Made by a program: the position numbers and the translations under genes. 58,672 nt of DNA, taken from Gemmatimonadetes bacterium SCN 70-22. Its GTDB lineage: Bacteria; Gemmatimonadota; Gemmatimonadetes; Gemmatimonadales; Gemmatimonadaceae. Positions 55,568 to 58,672 of this stretch are shown here, one piece after another (positions within the stretch are counted from its first letter, which is position 1; every line of letters starts with the position of its first letter). Location: contig MEDZ01000009.1 in NCBI GenBank assembly GCA_001724275.1, positions 172,543 through 231,214 of the forward strand, given 5' to 3'. A model generated the notes under the pieces. It did no database searches, was not told where the DNA came from, and saw nothing but the letters and a program-made list of their open reading frames with translations.

Positions 55568-56605
55568 CTATCGCGTGCTCGGCACCACGATCTTCCCGTC
55601 GATGATCGCCTGCCGCAGCGCTTCCACGCGCGCGTGCACCGAGTCGGGGATGAGCGCCCTGTTGTTGGCGTCGTAGATGTAGTCGACGCCTTTCTCCTTG
55701 AGCCCCAGCTGGAAGATCCCGCCGTGGAAGGTGCCGTCCTTCACCTGGTGGATGGCGTCGAATACCGCCTGGTCCACCCCCTTCACCATCGAGGTGAGGA
55801 TGAAGCCCGGGGCCTCGGCGTACTGGTCGGCGTCGACCCCGATGGCCAGCTTGCCGCGCCGGCGCGCCGCCTCGAAGACGCCGAGTCCCGTGGAGCCCGA
55901 GGCGTGGAAGATCACGTTCACCCCCGACTGGAACTGGGAGAGGGCGATCTCCTGTCCCTTGCCGGGATTGCGGAACGCTTCAGGGGTGACGCCGGCGTAC
56001 TGCGCGACGACCTCGCAGTCCGGGCAGACCGCCTTGACCCCCGCCTTGTAGCCCATCTCGAACTTGTGGATGAGGGGGAAGTCCATCCCGCCCACGAAGC
56101 CGACCTTCTTGGACTTCCCCACCAGCGCCGCGAGGGCGCCGACCAGGAACGATCCTTCCTCCTCGCGGAACTTGAGCGCCGCCAGGTTGGGTGGCGGCTG
56201 GATCGGGTTCCCCGCCGAATCGAGGGCGACCGCGTAGTCCACCCCGGCAAAGCGCGTGTTGGGGTATTCGCGGGCCAGCTGCGTGAGGTCGTCGGAGAAG
56301 ATGAAGCCGACGCCGATCACCAGGTCCATCCCCTCGGCCGCTAGGAGCCGGAGGCCGGCTTCGCGGTCCGACCCCTCGCCCGGCTCGATGAAGCGCACGC
56401 GGGCCCCCAGCTCGCGGTGTGCGCGCTCGGCGCCCAGGTAGGCGCCGTCGTTGAACGACTTGTCACCGCGGCCGCCCAGGTCGAAGACGATGCCGACGTC
56501 GAGCCCTTCGCCCGTGGGCGCCTGCTCGGCGCCCGAGGGGCGGACGAAGAGGAGGGCGATGTGGGTGGCGAGGAGGGCGCCGAGGACGAGGAGGAGCTTT
56601 CGCAT
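55568..56605 (-). CDS. BMP family ABC transporter substrate-binding protein
   Basis: 345 residues. The N-terminus MRKLLLVLGALLATHIALLF is a signal or signal-anchor without a lipobox cysteine, unlike the usual lipoprotein. BMP/PnrA features: VGIVFDLGGRGDKSFNDGAYLGAERA, VIGVGFIFSDDLTQLA, VGFVGGMDFPLIHKFEMGYKAG, VIFHASGSTGLGVFEAARRRG. The family binds purine nucleosides. It should serve the ATPase and permeases at 47397-51063, but four genes and 4.5 kb separate them. No Shine-Dalgarno sequence is seen. Confidence 0.92.
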   Translation of the reverse strand: MRKLLLVLGALLATHIALLFVRPSGAEQAPTGEGLDVGIVFDLGGRGDKSFNDGAYLGAERAHRELGARVRFIEPGEGSDREAGLRLLAAEGMDLVIGVGFIFSDDLTQLAREYPNTRFAGVDYAVALDSAGNPIQPPPNLAALKFREEEGSFLVGALAALVGKSKKVGFVGGMDFPLIHKFEMGYKAGVKAVCPDCEVVAQYAGVTPEAFRNPGKGQEIALSQFQSGVNVIFHASGSTGLGVFEAARRRGKLAIGVDADQYAEAPGFILTSMVKGVDQAVFDAIHQVKDGTFHGGIFQLGLKEKGVDYIYDANNRALIPDSVHARVEALRQAIIDGKIVVPSTR

Positions 56606-57048
56606 GGGGGGCGAAAGGTCGTGCGGGGGGAGGGTAGGGGGGAAGGGGGGTGGGGCAGGCGCGAGGGCTCGCGTCGTGGGATGGGCGAGGCGGCTGACCG
56701 TTGGGATGGAATCGTGCGAAAACGGCCCTGAGGGCGGCCGGCCCTTGGCCGGGACTCTCTGACAGTAGGGAGAGTTAGGCTGTCAGGGTTCGCATCCGAA
56801 TTCCCCGAGTGACTGGCCGAAATCGGCGCATAAGTCGAGGTAGTCGTGGCGCTTGCGCAACATATGGCTCGTTGAGCTTTGCGGCGTTAGCGTGCGAGTC
56901 GACGCACCCAAACAGCCTGGGCGCGGCGGTTCGGTGATTGAGAGGAAGTTTCTAATTCGAGTTAGCCAGCCGGCGACCTGCCGTTGCCGCATCGAAACCT
57001 CGTATCGGAGGCATCGTAGGAGTATCCATACCGGTCCGCGGAGGGGTG
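56606..57048. other. Gene-poor region at the border of the low-GC accessory segment
   Basis: About 440 bp between the BMP gene and the first small + gene. GC falls visibly from about 56760 onward. It holds a 7-bp inverted repeat (CTGACAG 56759-56765 / CTGTCAG 56780-56786) and a GTTAGGC at 56775-56781 that matches the GTTRRRY core of integron sites. No convincing gene is seen on either strand. Confidence 0.5.
56775..56781 (+). other. Possible integron core site GTTAGGC
   Basis: GTTAGGC fits GTTRRRY, the crossover box of attI/attC. It lies where GC content changes and upstream of the first cassette-like genes. No complete attI or attC structure surrounds it, and the same heptamer is common elsewhere here, so this is weak. 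Confidence 0.2.
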
Positions 57049-57357
57049 ATGCAAGTCGTCCATGGGAGGCTCGAGGGGCCGCTACTCGTCGACAGCGCGC
57101 TGGAGGTCTGTGGCACTGTCGTGGGCCCGCTTCGAGTCACCTCCACAGGGGTCCTCGTGCTTCGCGGGGTGTGCGAAGACGATGTCGTGATCGACGCGAA
57201 TGCGCGCGCGGAAATCTGGGGCATCGTCCAGGGGAACCTGATCAATCGTGGCGGCGAGGTGTGCAAGTTTGGGCTCGTAGAAGGCTATGTACAGCGGACG
57301 AGCGGCCAGACGGCAGTGTCGGCCGATTCGATCGTTCGGAAGGGTTACCGTTCATGA
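57049..57357 (+). CDS. Small beta-repeat protein, bactofilin-like pattern
   Basis: 102 residues from ATG 57049; GGAGGGG lies just upstream, and GTG 57046 is the alternative. The sequence has spaced G-x-L/V repeats (GRLEGPLLVDSALEVCGTV; GPLRVTSTGVLVLRG; VVIDANARAEIWGIVQGNLI) typical of right-handed beta-solenoids such as bactofilins. Similarity to a named family is not certain. Its stop overlaps the next start (ATGA), so both are one operon. It lies in the cassette-like region. Confidence 0.65.
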   Translation: MQVVHGRLEGPLLVDSALEVCGTVVGPLRVTSTGVLVLRGVCEDDVVIDANARAEIWGIVQGNLINRGGEVCKFGLVEGYVQRTSGQTAVSADSIVRKGYRS

Positions 57358-57662
57358 GCATCGGCAGTGAGCTGGGCGATCTCGCCATATTCCTCTGCGT
57401 CGTCTGCGTTCCGTTGGCGGTGGGCGCGGTGTTCATTCCGATTGGCCGTGCCCTCGCCGACCGCATCCGAAGCGATCGCACGCTTCGCGAGGACGCGGAT
57501 GCCGTCATTCGCGCGCTGCAGGCTGTGGATGCACGTCTCTGCGCCATCGAAGACGCTGCATCCCGGCATTCGGCAGCGTTGGAAGCTCTCGCCGCACGGC
57601 GACTCCCGGCACTCCCTGTTCAGGGCACCTTGACGACGCCTCGACCCACGACGCCCCACTGA
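57354..57662 (+). CDS. Small membrane protein with coiled-coil tail
   Basis: 102 residues from ATG 57354, which overlaps the upstream stop by 4 nt. One long hydrophobic segment (LAIFLCVVCVPLAVGAVFIP, residues 10-29) is followed by a charged helix with heptads (DADAVIRALQAVDARLCAIE) and a short Pro/Thr tail. No known family. Translational coupling with the beta-repeat protein suggests they act together, perhaps as a membrane anchor and a polymer. The first attC-like site begins 41 bp downstream. Confidence 0.65.
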   Translation: MSIGSELGDLAIFLCVVCVPLAVGAVFIPIGRALADRIRSDRTLREDADAVIRALQAVDARLCAIEDAASRHSAALEALAARRLPALPVQGTLTTPRPTTPH

Positions 57663-57702
57663 TGGAGCACGATGACGTGCGATCCAATCGGGGGGGGCGC
57701 TG

Positions 57703-57806
57703 GCTAACAACGCGTGGCACCTGACAGGCGATGCAAGGATTGCGCGCACTAGGGGTGCGCGCAATATGTTATAACTCGCCTGCAGGTGAACGCTAGCGTT
57801 ATGCCG
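57703..57806 (+). repeat. Integron attC-like recombination site (first)
   Basis: Imperfect palindrome of 104 bp. Outer boxes GGCTAAC (57703-57709) and GTTATGCC (57799-57806) pair with one bulge. Inner boxes CACCTGACAGGCGA (57719-57732) and TCGCCTGCAGGTG (57777-57789) pair perfectly except for one extrahelical A at 57725. A central 11-bp stem (57740-57750 / 57756-57766) closes the structure. This R"-L"-L'-R' order with an extrahelical base is the attC plan. GTTATGC deviates from the strict GTTRRRY. Confidence 0.75.
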
Positions 57807-57844
57807 CCATGGCACTGTGACCAGGATCTTCCTGTCTGAGCCTC

Positions 57845-58396
57845 ATGAAAGACTTCTCTCCGGAATACGAGCACGCCATTCACTCGTCCCTCGCCACCTT
57901 CGTGGCGAACGGGACGCGCGTCGCTTGTATTGGATACTTCTACAGAATGGGCGGTACCTGTCAGATGTGTCGACACACACCGATCGATTGGCACTACGTC
58001 CTGGAGAATCTCGACACTCATGCCACACTGATCGTCGGAAGTGAATGCGTCCGCAACTACGGCGTTGTCCTCCTGGGGTGGCAATGGTCACCCTACCGCA
58101 TCGCATTTCCAGCAGCGCTCCGAGCGTACACGCGCTGGCTACGCACTCCGGAACAGGTGGTGGAGTTCGACCACAGTCCCTTCTTCGACCACGCGACTGC
58201 GGACTTCCTTGCCGTCGTGCGCAGCGCAGTCCCGCCCGAAGAAATTCGGCATTATGTCTTCGTCCGCGCTACGCGCACTCCCGACCAACGAGAGCTCACT
58301 ACCGAGTGCTATCCGGAGCCCGTGAGTCGATCGAAGGGGAAGTGGAGCAGCGAGGATCTCATGCCCGAATGGCTCAGAGGAAAGAACCCGTCGTAG
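57845..58396 (+). CDS. Cassette-borne protein of unknown function with cysteine/histidine cluster
   Basis: 183 residues from ATG 57845. A possible metal site is formed by GTCQMCRHTPIDWHYVLEN with C-x2-C and two histidines, followed by LIVGSECVRNYG, whose cysteine could complete it. The remainder has no recognised domain. It is the only gene between the two attC-like sites and has their orientation, as expected of a gene cassette. The GC content is lower than that of the chromosomal genes. Confidence 0.7.
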   Translation: MKDFSPEYEHAIHSSLATFVANGTRVACIGYFYRMGGTCQMCRHTPIDWHYVLENLDTHATLIVGSECVRNYGVVLLGWQWSPYRIAFPAALRAYTRWLRTPEQVVEFDHSPFFDHATADFLAVVRSAVPPEEIRHYVFVRATRTPDQRELTTECYPEPVSRSKGKWSSEDLMPEWLRGKNPS

Positions 58397-58423
58397 TACG
58401 CACAACGAACCAGCGACGCGAAT

Positions 58424-58526
58424 GCGGCATAACACGCGCTGCAGCAGACCGCGGAGCTTTGGTTGGCGTCGGCTCCGCCGCCGCTCTATTTCCCATCGCG
58501 GCAGCTGAGCTAGAACGTTATGCCGC
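58424..58526 (+). repeat. Integron attC-like recombination site (second)
   Basis: 103-bp imperfect palindrome. The outer arms GCGGCATAAC (58424-58433) and GTTATGCCGC (58517-58526) are perfectly complementary over 10 bp. Inner boxes pair GCTGCAGCAGACCGCG on the left with CGCGGCAGCTGAGC on the right, leaving extrahelical G and A on the left. The R' sequence GTTATGCCGC matches the first site. The two sites bound a cassette of about 718 bp. Confidence 0.75.
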
Positions 58527-58548
58527 AGCTCCCTAAGAGAGGCGCACT

Positions 58549-58672
58549 GTGACGGTTCGAGTAGTCGCGGGAATAGCGGCACTGCTCCTCACCGTGTCAC
58601 TGCCGAGAGTGTGCCGCGCGCAGGATCCCGCGCGCTCAACTGGGGGGCCAGCCCTCCTACCGTTCCTGGGAT
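58549..58672 (+). CDS. Exported protein, 3' end beyond the window
   Basis: 41 codons are visible from GTG 58549, with AGAGAGG about 8 nt upstream. The reading begins VTVRVVAGIAALLLTVSLP and continues RVCRAQDPARST, a signal peptide cleaved near CRA-QD. The rest lies outside the window, so no function can be given. Its start 23 bp after the second attC-like site makes it a probable next cassette gene. Confidence 0.6.
   Translation, partial: MTVRVVAGIAALLLTVSLPRVCRAQDPARSTGGPALLPFLG

Noticed and set aside
56775-56781. attI site of an integron
   Set aside because: Only the GTTAGGC core is present, with no integrase gene nearby. The heptamer is frequent throughout the window, so it is kept only as a weak boundary note.
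56783-56992. Minus-strand 69-residue open frame
   Set aside because: No ribosome-binding site, no recognisable pattern, and it overlaps the border region with no neighbour context; not supported as a gene.
56853-57353. N-terminal extension of the small membrane protein at 57354 by 167 codons
   Set aside because: It would overlap the better-supported beta-repeat gene completely, is Arg-rich, and the ATGA junction at 57354 gives a natural start.

Overview
The window looks like chromosomal DNA of a high-GC, Gram-negative-type environmental bacterium. Several traits suggest Gemmatimonadota: very GC-rich third codon positions, two orphan MacB/FtsX-type permeases of the ADOP type (one paired with a PadR regulator), many exported serine hydrolases and amidohydrolases, few Shine-Dalgarno sites, and a recurrent CGTTAGGC octamer. 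This assignment is an inference; no rRNA or marker gene is present. No tRNA, rRNA, CRISPR array, transposase or prophage module was found.

Layout. 1-4282 (+): 3' part of an acyl-CoA ligase, a coupled V4R/TIGR02265-like protein and an orphan permease. 4496-5947 (-): DEAD-box helicase. 6093-10078 (+): an rRNA methyltransferase-like gene and sucA. 10298-12174 (-): sodium:solute symporter with a tiny membrane partner. 12412-18175 (+): three exported proteins of unknown function and a PIG-L deacetylase. 18185-22137 (-): serine hydrolase, CPA2 antiporter, ROK sugar kinase. 22286-25793 (+): P-type ATPase and glutaminyl cyclase. 25896-28319 (-): nucleotide-carrier-like protein and Tat-exported aldo/keto reductase. 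28484-29710 (+): DUF3179. 29872-30522 (-): an AhpD-like gene with an in-frame UGA that is best read as selenocysteine. 30643-35407 (-): malQ, then ADOP permease plus PadR. 35569-43517 (+): DUF2207 protein, ABC exporter, NDH-2, and a beta-propeller/PHP hydrolase. 43521-45771 (-): beta-carbonic anhydrase and tyrosine phenol-lyase. 46031-51063 (-): tightly coupled ATPase, two permeases and an MFS carrier of a BMP-type nucleoside importer; its binding protein lies apart at 55568-56605 beyond four unrelated genes.

The right edge (about 56.8-58.7 kb) differs: lower GC, small unknown genes all on +, and two roughly 104-bp imperfect palindromes with attC architecture at 57703-57806 and 58424-58526. 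I read it as an integron cassette array without an integrase in the window.

The most notable signals are the predicted AhpD selenoprotein with a GGUC-loop SECIS hairpin, the attC cassette array, and the CGTTAGGC motif, which accounts for most TTA leucine codons I noticed and forms two stop codons. Several short tandem-repeat arrays (10 bp and 17 bp) lie beside genes.
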